DNA of 16,340 bases from Syntrophaceae bacterium. Its GTDB lineage: Bacteria; Desulfobacterota; Syntrophia; Syntrophales; UBA2185. Location: positions 1-16,340 of the forward strand of contig DNUI01000126.1 in the NCBI GenBank assembly GCA_003508565.1, written 5' to 3'. The notes beneath the pieces were generated by a model. That model was not told the origin of the DNA, searched no databases, and saw only the letters and a list, made by a program, of their open reading frames with translations. Positions within the stretch are counted from its first letter, which is position 1, and the number at the start of each line of letters is the position of its first letter. A program made the position numbers and the translations under genes. Below are positions 8,143 through 14,679 of this stretch, in pieces.

Positions 8143-9513
8143 ATGGTAAAAATTCTTGTAGTTGACGATGATCAGGGTATCAGGGATATGCTTGAAATCA
8201 TGTTAAGCAGAGAAGGATATGAGGTAACATGCGCAGCTGATGCAAATAAAGCTCTGAGCCGCTGTAAAAAGGAAAAATATGATCTCATACTCACCGATCT
8301 GAAGATGCCTAAAATTGACGGCATCGAATTTTTAAAAGAATTAAAAGACATCTGTCAGGAAACGATGGTGATTCTGATGACGGCATATGCATCTCCTGAA
8401 ACTGCCGTATCTGCCATGAAAGAAGGGGCCTATGATTATGTCGAAAAAGGCTTCGATATAGAAGATATCAAAACCATTATAAGCAGTGCTCTTGAAAAAA
8501 AAGGTGTGAAGAGAGACGATGCATTATTTATGAAAAAAGTGGAAGATGCCGTATCATTTGGAAATATGATTGGAAAGAGTAAGGGAATGTTGAAGGTATA
8601 TTCGATAATTAAAAAAGTGGCGGAAACGCCGACAAACGTTCTTATTCTCGGCGAAAGTGGTACGGGAAAAGAGCTTGTTGCGAAAGCTATTCATGAAAAT
8701 AGCCCAAGAAATAATATGCCGTTTGTTGTGATAAACTGTGGAGGCGTTCCGGAAAGTCTGCTTGAGAGTGAATTATTCGGTCATGTGAAGGGTGCATTTA
8801 CCGGAGCATACGTTGATAAACCAGGACTTTTTGAAGTTGCGAGAGGAGGAACAATATTTTTAGATGAAATAGGCGACTTGCCGTCACTTCTTCAAGTAAA
8901 ACTTCTAAGAGTTGTCCAGGAAAAAACATTTAGAAGGGTAGGTGGGGCAGAAGATAAAAAGGTCGATATCAGAATCATCTCGGCTACAAACAAGAATCTT
9001 GAAGAAAAGGTCAACGATGGTTCATTCCGTGAGGACTTGCATTTTCGTCTTAATGTAATCCCAATTCATATTCCTCCTTTAAGAGAACGGAAAGAAGATA
9101 TTCCTGTCTTAACCAACTATTTTATTGAAAAGTATTCACATGCATTTGGTAAGGAAATTAAAAAAATATCTTCTTATGCCCTTGAACTTTTAATGGAATA
9201 CCCATTTCCAGGAAATGTAAGAGAACTTGAAAATATTATTGAACGCAGTGTAGCTCTTGAGACATCTAATATCGTTTTGCCGGAAAATCTTTTTCTTGCG
9301 GGAAGTGTGCAGGCGATGAACAGATTTAATGATGTTGATATACCGATGGCTGGTTTTGACTTGAATGAAGAATTAGCAAAGTATGAAAAGCATTTAATAG
9401 AAAAAGCGTTAAGAAAAGCGAAAGGATCTAAAACAAAGGCCGCTGAAATTCTGCAGGTAAGCTTTGATTCGTTGCGGTACAGGATTGAAAAACTTGGCAT
9501 AAGTATAGATTAA
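8143..9513 (+). CDS. NtrC-family sigma-54-dependent response regulator
   Basis: This 456-residue activator is the likely partner of the preceding kinase. The receiver domain (1-120) has the acidic pocket D8-D10, phosphoacceptor D52 (LILTDLKMP), T80 and K102. The residue after K102 is Gly where most receivers have Pro (KGF instead of KPF). The central AAA+ domain has Walker A GESGTGKE (170-177), the sigma-54-contacting GAFTGA loop (217-222), Walker B ending in D241-E242, and the arginine-finger stretch REDLHFRLNV. A Fis-type helix-turn-helix closes the protein (SKTKAAEILQVSFDSLRYRI). The start is ATG at 8143, supported by AAGGTG seven bases upstream; a GTG at 8134 overlaps that site and is unlikely. 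The protein looks complete and active. Targets are unknown; I found no good -24/-12 sigma-54 site in the window. Confidence 0.95.
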   Translation: MVKILVVDDDQGIRDMLEIMLSREGYEVTCAADANKALSRCKKEKYDLILTDLKMPKIDGIEFLKELKDICQETMVILMTAYASPETAVSAMKEGAYDYVEKGFDIEDIKTIISSALEKKGVKRDDALFMKKVEDAVSFGNMIGKSKGMLKVYSIIKKVAETPTNVLILGESGTGKELVAKAIHENSPRNNMPFVVINCGGVPESLLESELFGHVKGAFTGAYVDKPGLFEVARGGTIFLDEIGDLPSLLQVKLLRVVQEKTFRRVGGAEDKKVDIRIISATNKNLEEKVNDGSFREDLHFRLNVIPIHIPPLRERKEDIPVLTNYFIEKYSHAFGKEIKKISSYALELLMEYPFPGNVRELENIIERSVALETSNIVLPENLFLAGSVQAMNRFNDVDIPMAGFDLNEELAKYEKHLIEKALRKAKGSKTKAAEILQVSFDSLRYRIEKLGISID

Positions 9514-9526
9514 GAAGAATTTTTTC

Positions 9527-9555
9527 TTGACATTGCTGAGGTTTGGTTTTATATG
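9527..9555 (+). promoter_or_regulatory. Sigma-70-type promoter for the livK operon leader
   Basis: A perfect -35 TTGACA (9527-9532) is separated by 17 bases from TATATG (9550-9555). Transcription would begin near 9562, giving a leader of about 220 nt before livK and about 30 nt before the leader ORF at 9593. It lies directly after the response-regulator stop, and no terminator is visible between that stop and the promoter, so read-through from the two-component operon could also enter this leader. Confidence 0.6.
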
Positions 9556-9592
9556 TCGCTTCATGTAAAATGAGTGATGATTGTGAGATAAT

Positions 9593-9676
9593 ATGTGCAT
9601 GAATTGCAGCAAACAGGTAGAGAGATTCTTCGCTTTTTTTGGCGTTTTTAGTATGGTCTGCCTGCTGCGCTCATGA
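9593..9676 (+). CDS. Candidate Phe-rich leader peptide (attenuator ORF)
   Basis: This is a 27-codon ORF, ATG at 9593 (or a second in-frame ATG at 9599) to TGA at 9674-9676. Residues 11-19 read RFFAFFGVF, five Phe in eight positions after the Arg, recalling the E. coli pheL peptide with its PFFFAFFFTF run; the remainder is hydrophobic with three Cys. A GTGAG stretch 5-8 bases upstream is a modest ribosome-binding site. A 10-codon ORF (9570-9602) ends in an ATGA overlap with the second ATG, so coupling is possible. The ORF starts about 30 nt after the predicted transcription start and overlaps the pairing segments of the leader RNA, which is the geometry of classical attenuation. The alternative is chance: a T-rich stretch automatically yields Phe codons, or it could encode a small membrane peptide. 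Confidence 0.45.
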   Translation: MCMNCSKQVERFFAFFGVFSMVCLLRS

Positions 9677-9691
9677 CCTGAAACAGTAAAT

Positions 9692-9733
9692 AGAGCCGAA
9701 GGCGGACCCTGTAACTGCTAACGGCTTTTTTTT
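9692..9733 (+). terminator. First leader terminator upstream of livK
   Basis: AGAGCCG (9692-9698) pairs with CGGCTTT (9722-9728), seven pairs including one G-U, and is followed by an uninterrupted run of eight T's (9726-9733). The 23-base loop contains segment 3 of the proposed attenuator, and a small GCC-GAA-GGC hairpin can form nearby. The long T run strongly suggests intrinsic termination; the stem is short for a fully efficient site. Confidence 0.55.
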
Positions 9734-9734
9734 G

Positions 9735-9763
9735 AAGGCCGTGGATTTTCCAAGGCCTTTTTT
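9735..9763 (+). terminator. Second, strong leader terminator just before livK
   Basis: AAGGCC (9735-9740) pairs with GGCCTT (9754-9759), and after a G/A mismatch TGG (9742-9744) pairs with CCA (9750-9752) around a five-base loop. Six T's (9758-9763), an A and four more T's follow. It ends about ten bases before the AGGAGG ribosome-binding site of livK (9773-9778), so any transcript of livK must pass through it. Confidence 0.75.
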
Positions 9764-9783
9764 ATTTTCCATAGGAGGGTGAA

Positions 9784-10989
9784 ATGTACAAAATATGTCA
9801 AAGGATTATTTTAGCGGCTCTTGTGATGGTACTTTATTCGTGCAGTACTTCGGATGTAAAACCTAAAACAATAAAGGTCGGGGCAGCAATAAACTTGACC
9901 GGCCCGGCATCTACCTGGGGGCAGTTTCATGCCAAGGGTCAACAGGATTATTTTCGGTACGTAAACGAAGTCAAAGGAGGCGTTGGAGGAAAGAAGATTG
10001 AAATGATTCTCGTTGATACAGGATACAAAGTACCGGAAGCTGAAGCAGCGGTAAGAAAATTTGCTATTAAGGACAAAGTTGATATGATTGCGACCTGGGG
10101 TGCCGGTGAAGGGTTGGCAGCGAAACCAATAGTACAGCAATACAAGATACCAACCATTAATTACTCAACAAGCTGGGAAATCCTCGAACCGCCCATAGGT
10201 TATATGTATTTGCCTTTTGGAAGCTACCGGATGGATAGTTATGCAATACTTGAATATATACGAACCATCCACAAAAGGAAGGACGCACCCAAGGTAGGCC
10301 TCCTGACGTATAACAACGCATATGGCAGGTCTATTCATAAGCCTTGCAAGGAATATGCAAAAAAAATTAATGTCAATATCGTTGCAACTGAAGAGTTTCC
10401 ACCGAAAACTGTTGATTTGACTACGGAATTATTACGTTTACAGAAGAGTGGTGCGGAATATGTGGTAATGCAAATGCTTCCTGCGGCTATTATAACCGCG
10501 TTTAAAAGTGCGGACCGCATAAATTATAACCCCATTTTTCTAGGAACTTGGACATCAACAGATCCGGATTTTTTTAAACTTGGTAAAGGCTTGATAAGAG
10601 ATCGACTACGCATCCAGTTTCCGGGTGGTTTGCCAGTGGATAAGAGTGCTGGTATAAAAATTATGGAAGAATTGTGGCAGCGGTACAAAACAGTGGAAAA
10701 GTTTGATGCCTCCTACTGGGAAGGCGTAGTCGTCGGCATGATTATGGAAAGAGCTTTTACCCGGGCCAATGAGAAATATAAGGAAATAAACAACGAGACA
10801 ATTAACAAAGCTCTGGAATCTTTCAATAATGAAGACTTCGGTGGTCTTGTTCCTAATATTACATATACCACAAACGATCATGAAGGATCATTTAAGGCGA
10901 GAATTGTAAAAGTAGGAGAAGACGGGTCATTTACCCCACTGACAAATTTTTATAATCCACTGAAAGAAAAAATCACATTAAAGAATTAA
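9784..10989 (+). CDS. Liv-type ABC transporter substrate-binding lipoprotein
   Basis: This 401-residue periplasmic binding protein of the Peripla_BP_6 (LivK/LivJ) family captures the substrate for the LivH/LivM channel. The N-terminus is a lipoprotein signal peptide with lipobox LYSC (Cys20) followed by Ser, so the mature protein should be lipid-anchored rather than free. After a short linker comes the characteristic KVGAAINLTGPASTWG strand-turn, the first lobe to about residue 125, and the second lobe beginning around the KVGLLTYNNAYGRS stretch. It is complete to a normal C-terminus. Translation starts at ATG 9784 with a perfect AGGAGG five bases upstream. The specificity cannot be inferred: liv-named homologues next to acyl-CoA synthetases are often linked to aromatic or fatty acids rather than leucine. 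Expression should depend on the attenuator-like leader directly upstream. Confidence 0.92.
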   Translation: MYKICQRIILAALVMVLYSCSTSDVKPKTIKVGAAINLTGPASTWGQFHAKGQQDYFRYVNEVKGGVGGKKIEMILVDTGYKVPEAEAAVRKFAIKDKVDMIATWGAGEGLAAKPIVQQYKIPTINYSTSWEILEPPIGYMYLPFGSYRMDSYAILEYIRTIHKRKDAPKVGLLTYNNAYGRSIHKPCKEYAKKINVNIVATEEFPPKTVDLTTELLRLQKSGAEYVVMQMLPAAIITAFKSADRINYNPIFLGTWTSTDPDFFKLGKGLIRDRLRIQFPGGLPVDKSAGIKIMEELWQRYKTVEKFDASYWEGVVVGMIMERAFTRANEKYKEINNETINKALESFNNEDFGGLVPNITYTTNDHEGSFKARIVKVGEDGSFTPLTNFYNPLKEKITLKN

Positions 10990-10999
10990 TATCAGCTTT

Positions 11000-11830
11000 A
11001 TGAAGGCATATCGGGGAAAGCCGAGTATATTTAAATCCAATAATCCGGATGAGAAGAAGGTGGCCGATCTTGAAGTCAGGAACCTTTCCTTGAACTTTGG
11101 TGGTGTAAAGGCTCTGAATGATGTTACTATTTCTGTGCATAATGGGGAACTGGTGGCTATTATTGGACCTAACGGAGCGGGTAAGACAAGTTTATTGAAT
11201 TGCATTACCGGCTTCTATAAATCTCAAAAAGGTCGCATTTTTTTTAACGGAAAGGATATAACAAATTTACCACCACATCATCTTGTACGGATAGGCATTG
11301 GAAGAACTTTTCAGAATATTGAACTTTTCCCGGGTATGACAGTATTATCAAATTTACTTCTTGCCAGGCATAATCACTGTAAATACAGAATTTCGCCAGC
11401 CAGCCTTTTTTTATCTTCGGTACGGGAAGAGGAAATACGTCACCGACGTGTTCTAGAAGAACTCATTGATTTTCTCGAAATTCAGGCAATCAGGAAAAAA
11501 AAGGTGGGATCATTGCCGTATGGTCTGATGAAGAGAGTGGAACTTGGCCGTGCTCTTGCTCTGGAGCCTGCACTCTTGATCTTAGACGAACCTTTTGCAG
11601 GCATGAATCTGGAAGAAAAAGAAGATATGGTTCGTTTTTTGACTGAAATGAATCAGGCCTGGGGTCAGACAATGATTCTTGTAGAACATGACATGTCTAT
11701 AGTGATGAGCATTTCGAAGCGAATTGTAGTCCTCAATTTTGGAGAGAAACTTGCAGAAGGCGCTCCCGATGAAGTAAGGGACAATATAGAGGTTATTAAA
11801 GCGTATCTTGGTGATACAGGAAGAGTATAA
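11000..11830 (+). CDS. livG: LivG-like ABC transporter ATP-binding protein
   Basis: This 276-residue ATPase is one of the two energising the importer at the inner face of the membrane. It has Walker A GPNGAGKT (56-63), the Q-loop Gln (about 105, GRTFQNIELFPGMTV), the LivG-style signature LPYGLMKRVELGRAL (from 172), Walker B LLILDEP (192-198) and the switch His230 (LVEHDM). In most relatives I know, the residue two after the signature Gly is Gln (LPYGxQ); here it is Met. About 23 residues precede the usual family start, so the true N-terminus could be further in. The ATG at 11000 lies ten bases after the livK stop and lacks a clear Shine-Dalgarno, which suggests translational coupling. The protein is otherwise intact. 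Confidence 0.93.
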   Translation: MKAYRGKPSIFKSNNPDEKKVADLEVRNLSLNFGGVKALNDVTISVHNGELVAIIGPNGAGKTSLLNCITGFYKSQKGRIFFNGKDITNLPPHHLVRIGIGRTFQNIELFPGMTVLSNLLLARHNHCKYRISPASLFLSSVREEEIRHRRVLEELIDFLEIQAIRKKKVGSLPYGLMKRVELGRALALEPALLILDEPFAGMNLEEKEDMVRFLTEMNQAWGQTMILVEHDMSIVMSISKRIVVLNFGEKLAEGAPDEVRDNIEVIKAYLGDTGRV

Positions 11831-11859
11831 AAACAAGAATTCAAGTGGTGCTTCATTCC

Positions 11860-13785
11860 ATGTCAAATGAAGAGATGATATCGTCTTTAACACAATACAC
11901 ATTGCCTCAAATTTTAATGAAGCAGGCGGAGAGGTATGGAAATGAGGAGATTGCGATTCGAGAAAAGGCATACGGCATATGGCAGAGATATAGCTGGCGG
12001 GATTACTACCGTTACGTGAAACAAGTAGGACTTGGTCTCCATGCCGTAGGACTGAGAAGGGGAGAAAATATTGGCATTATCACAAATAATGTATCGGAAT
12101 GGCTCTTTAGTGAAATAGGATGTCAATCGATTGGCGGTATATCACTCAATTTGTTTACCTCTTCCGTTGCGCAAGAACTGTATCATTCCCTCAGTCGCAT
12201 TAAAGCCTCCTATGTAATTGCTCAGGATCAGGAACAAGTTGATAAACTTCTTGAAATCCGTGAGAAATTATCGCACATTCGTCTCGTCATTTACATTGAT
12301 CCTACGGGGATGAGGACATATAGAGATAATCCTTGGCTTCTGAGTTTTTCCGATCTTTTGGAACTCGGGGAAAAGCTTGATCTTGAAAAACCAGATGTTT
12401 TTATTTCAGAGTTGCAGAAGGGTAGACGTGATAATGTAGCTATAATGATTCAAACTTCCGGTACGACAGGCATCTCCAAACTCGCTATGCTGTCTCACCG
12501 TAACATTACAGAAATGGCAAGAAAGTGGGTAGAAATCTTACCCATGGCATACAGAGGAAACTGGGTTTCAGTATCGCCTCCTGCATGGATTGTAGATCAA
12601 ATGTGGGGCGTTGGGGTCGCGCTTGTAGGCAGGATGATCATGAATTTTCCCGAAATGCCGGAAACAGTCACAGAAGACTTTCGCGAAATCGGGCCCTCAT
12701 TTATCATAACATCATCTAGATTTTGGGAAGATCTTGCTTCAAGTATTATGGTGAAAATGGACGATGCTGGTTTTATCAAGCGTAGCCTCTTTGACTTTGC
12801 CATCAAAATCGGGAAGAAGGTGGTAGAACTACAATCTAGAAAAGAATCTATTCCGGCTTATCTACAGTTAATTCATCGTATTGCTTCACGTATCATTTAT
12901 CAACCCTTGCTTGATCGTGTCGGATGTGCCGGTTTTCAAAGCGCCTTCACAGGTGGACATCCCATTAGTCCCGATGTTATTCATTTTTTTCGTGCCATTG
13001 GATTAAATCTTAAACAGTGCTATGGTCTTACGGAAGCCGGTGGTATATTCCAGGTTCAGCCCGACAGGGAAGTCAAGTTGGAATCAGTGGGGAAGCCCCT
13101 GCCCGGGACTTTAGTCAGAATTGCAGATGATCAGGAAGTTCTCGTGCACAGTGCAGCAAACTTTGTCGGATACTATAATGATTTTGAGGCGACAGAAGCG
13201 GCTTTTCACGGAGGATGGCTTAAAACAGGTGATGCTGGATATTTAGACAAAGATGGTCATCTCGTTATTATTGGTCGTAAAGGCGATATTATTAAAAAGA
13301 AAGACGGGGACGCATTTTCACCGGATTTTATAGAGACACGTCTTAAATTCAGTCCCTATATCAAAGAAGCAGTGATGTTCGGTGAGGGACGTCCTTATAT
13401 CACTGCATTAATCAATATCGACATGGGTAATGTAGGAAACTGGTCGGAAGAGCGTATGATACCATATACAACGTATTTGGACCTTTCACAACAGACGGCG
13501 GTTGAAGAACTCATTCTCAATGAAGTTAAAAAAGTAAATATTAATTTGCCGGATCTTATGAAAATCAAAAAGTTTATATTACTTTACAAGCTTTTAGATG
13601 CTGATGATGAAGAATTAACAAGAACGGGTAAAGTTCGCAGGAGATTTATTTACGGCCTCTATATCAAACTCATTGAAGCGATGTACACAGGTATGAGTGA
13701 CGTAAAAGTCAAAACAAAAATACAGTATCGAGATGGACAGGTCGGTGAAATTGAAACAACGGTAAGAATAATTAGTTCAACATAG
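11860..13785 (+). CDS. AMP-forming acyl-CoA synthetase of the Liv-operon type
   Basis: This 641-residue adenylate-forming enzyme should activate a carboxylic acid with ATP and CoA, giving acyl-CoA, AMP and pyrophosphate. The P-loop is TSGTTGISKLAMLSH (about 199-213), where Ser and Leu replace the usual Pro and Gly around the Lys. Next come SPPAWIVDQMWGV and NFPEMPETV, typical of the long-chain-type synthetases found in Liv operons; then YGLTEAGG (388-395), WLKTGDAGY with the ribose-binding Asp (458), GRKGD (472-476), and the C-terminal LTRTGKVRRR with the catalytic Lys at about 591. An in-frame GTG at 11845 is possible but has no better ribosome-binding site. Lying between the ATPase and permease genes with short gaps, it most likely traps the imported substrate as its CoA ester. 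The true substrate (fatty, branched or aromatic acid) is unknown. Confidence 0.92.
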   Translation: MSNEEMISSLTQYTLPQILMKQAERYGNEEIAIREKAYGIWQRYSWRDYYRYVKQVGLGLHAVGLRRGENIGIITNNVSEWLFSEIGCQSIGGISLNLFTSSVAQELYHSLSRIKASYVIAQDQEQVDKLLEIREKLSHIRLVIYIDPTGMRTYRDNPWLLSFSDLLELGEKLDLEKPDVFISELQKGRRDNVAIMIQTSGTTGISKLAMLSHRNITEMARKWVEILPMAYRGNWVSVSPPAWIVDQMWGVGVALVGRMIMNFPEMPETVTEDFREIGPSFIITSSRFWEDLASSIMVKMDDAGFIKRSLFDFAIKIGKKVVELQSRKESIPAYLQLIHRIASRIIYQPLLDRVGCAGFQSAFTGGHPISPDVIHFFRAIGLNLKQCYGLTEAGGIFQVQPDREVKLESVGKPLPGTLVRIADDQEVLVHSAANFVGYYNDFEATEAAFHGGWLKTGDAGYLDKDGHLVIIGRKGDIIKKKDGDAFSPDFIETRLKFSPYIKEAVMFGEGRPYITALINIDMGNVGNWSEERMIPYTTYLDLSQQTAVEELILNEVKKVNINLPDLMKIKKFILLYKLLDADDEELTRTGKVRRRFIYGLYIKLIEAMYTGMSDVKVKTKIQYRDGQVGEIETTVRIISST

Positions 13786-13793
13786 GTAAATAT

Positions 13794-14672
13794 ATGAGTT
13801 TTTTCCTTCAACTTTTAATAAACGGTTTAAGTATAGGATTTTTATACGGCCTTTCTGCTATGGGATTTGTGATGATTTTCAAATCGTCCAGTGTGCTTAA
13901 TTTTGCCCACGGAGAATTGCTTGCGTTAGGAGCGTTCTTCTTTCTTGCTATGATAACGTGGGCTCAATTGCCGATAGCAGTCGCGTTTCTTGTAACTCTT
14001 GTAGGTTGTTTTATTCTTGGATTTTTCATTGAGCGCTTCTTTTTACGTCCTCTTATCGGTGAGCACCTTATCTATGTGATCATGCTTACAGTAGGACTGG
14101 CTTCCATGTTCAAAGGTATTATGCTTCTAGTGTGGGGAGGTAATTTGCAGACTTATCCTGAATTCCTCCCTAAATTTTTGAGTATCCAGTGGGATGTAAT
14201 CAACATACCGCCTGTCTATTCGGCGGCTATCATTATTGGCATGATATTTCTTATACTTTTTGGCATTTTCTTTAAGTATTCCTCACAGGGGATCTTTATG
14301 AGGTCTGTAGCAGATAACCAAAAAGCTGCCCTTTCCCTTGGAGTTCATGTACAGAGAGTGTTTGCGTTATCCTGGGCCATTGCCGCACTTGTAGCCGGCA
14401 TGAGCGGAATTGTACTGGGTGTAATAAATGGCATAAATGTGCATGATCTCAGCGCCATCGGTCTCAAGGTATTCCCTGTGGTTATTCTTGGTGGTTTGGA
14501 CAGCATTGGCGGTGCTATTATAGGAGGTCTTATTATTGGAGTTCTTGAAACATTCACTGGTGGTTATCTTTCACCATCCCTCCGTGATGTTGTACCATAT
14601 ATCATTCTTGTATTCATTCTTATGGTAAAACCTTATGGACTCTTCGGTCTGAAGGAAATTGAAAGGGTGTAA
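13794..14672 (+). CDS. livH: LivH-like ABC transporter permease
   Basis: This 292-residue inner-membrane protein with about eight hydrophobic helices belongs to the BPD_transp_2 family and pairs with the next gene product to form the channel. Family marks are the N-terminal LINGLSIGFLYGLSAMGF, the SSVLNFAHGELLALGAF loop, the cytoplasmic ATPase-coupling stretch MRSVADNQKAALSLGV (about 170-185), and VVILGGLDSIGGAIIGG near the C-terminus. The length is normal and there is no lesion. It starts eight bases after the synthetase stop, with an AGG overlapping that stop acting as a weak ribosome-binding site, so it is clearly in the same operon. Confidence 0.95.
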   Translation: MSFFLQLLINGLSIGFLYGLSAMGFVMIFKSSSVLNFAHGELLALGAFFFLAMITWAQLPIAVAFLVTLVGCFILGFFIERFFLRPLIGEHLIYVIMLTVGLASMFKGIMLLVWGGNLQTYPEFLPKFLSIQWDVINIPPVYSAAIIIGMIFLILFGIFFKYSSQGIFMRSVADNQKAALSLGVHVQRVFALSWAIAALVAGMSGIVLGVINGINVHDLSAIGLKVFPVVILGGLDSIGGAIIGGLIIGVLETFTGGYLSPSLRDVVPYIILVFILMVKPYGLFGLKEIERV

Positions 14673-14679
14673 GGTGAGG

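Larger units (their letters stand above)
9606..9763 (+). promoter_or_regulatory. Candidate transcription attenuator of the livK operon
   Basis: Within the 270-bp gap upstream of livK the RNA can form competing helices. 1:2 is GCAGC plus AGG (9606-9610, 9615-9617) with CCT plus GCTGC (9661-9668). 2:3 is GGTCTGCCT (9655-9663) with AGGCGGACC (9700-9708), nine pairs with one G-U. 3:4 is the first terminator stem. A further pairing, ACGGC (9721-9725) with GCCGT (9738-9742), would break both terminators. A ribosome stalled on the early Phe codons (9626-9640) leaves segment 2 free, favouring 2:3 and read-through; one at the stop codon (9674) covers segment 2, favouring termination. One weakness is that segment 3 lies in the loop, not the stem, of the first terminator, so exclusion would be steric or kinetic. 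No known riboswitch class was recognised. Confidence 0.5.

Noticed and set aside
9512..9528. AAGAA/TTCTT hairpin after the response-regulator stop
   Set aside because: A five-pair AT-only stem with no T tract after it, overlapping the -35 box; not a terminator.
9631..9649. CGC/GCG hairpin followed by five T's in the leader
   Set aside because: Only three pairs around a T-rich loop; too weak for a terminator and explained by the Phe codon run.
9654..9669. Sigma-54-like TGG-N10-GC arrangement upstream of livK
   Set aside because: Spacing is right and the -12 end reads CTGC, but the -24 element is TGGTCT rather than TGGCAC, and it lies inside the leader ORF and pairing segment 2, so it is better explained by those.
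9562..9783. Known riboswitch in the livK leader
   Set aside because: I looked by eye for hallmarks of c-di-GMP, SAM, TPP, cobalamin, ykkC/ppGpp, T-box and lysine elements and found none; a covariance search is needed to be certain.
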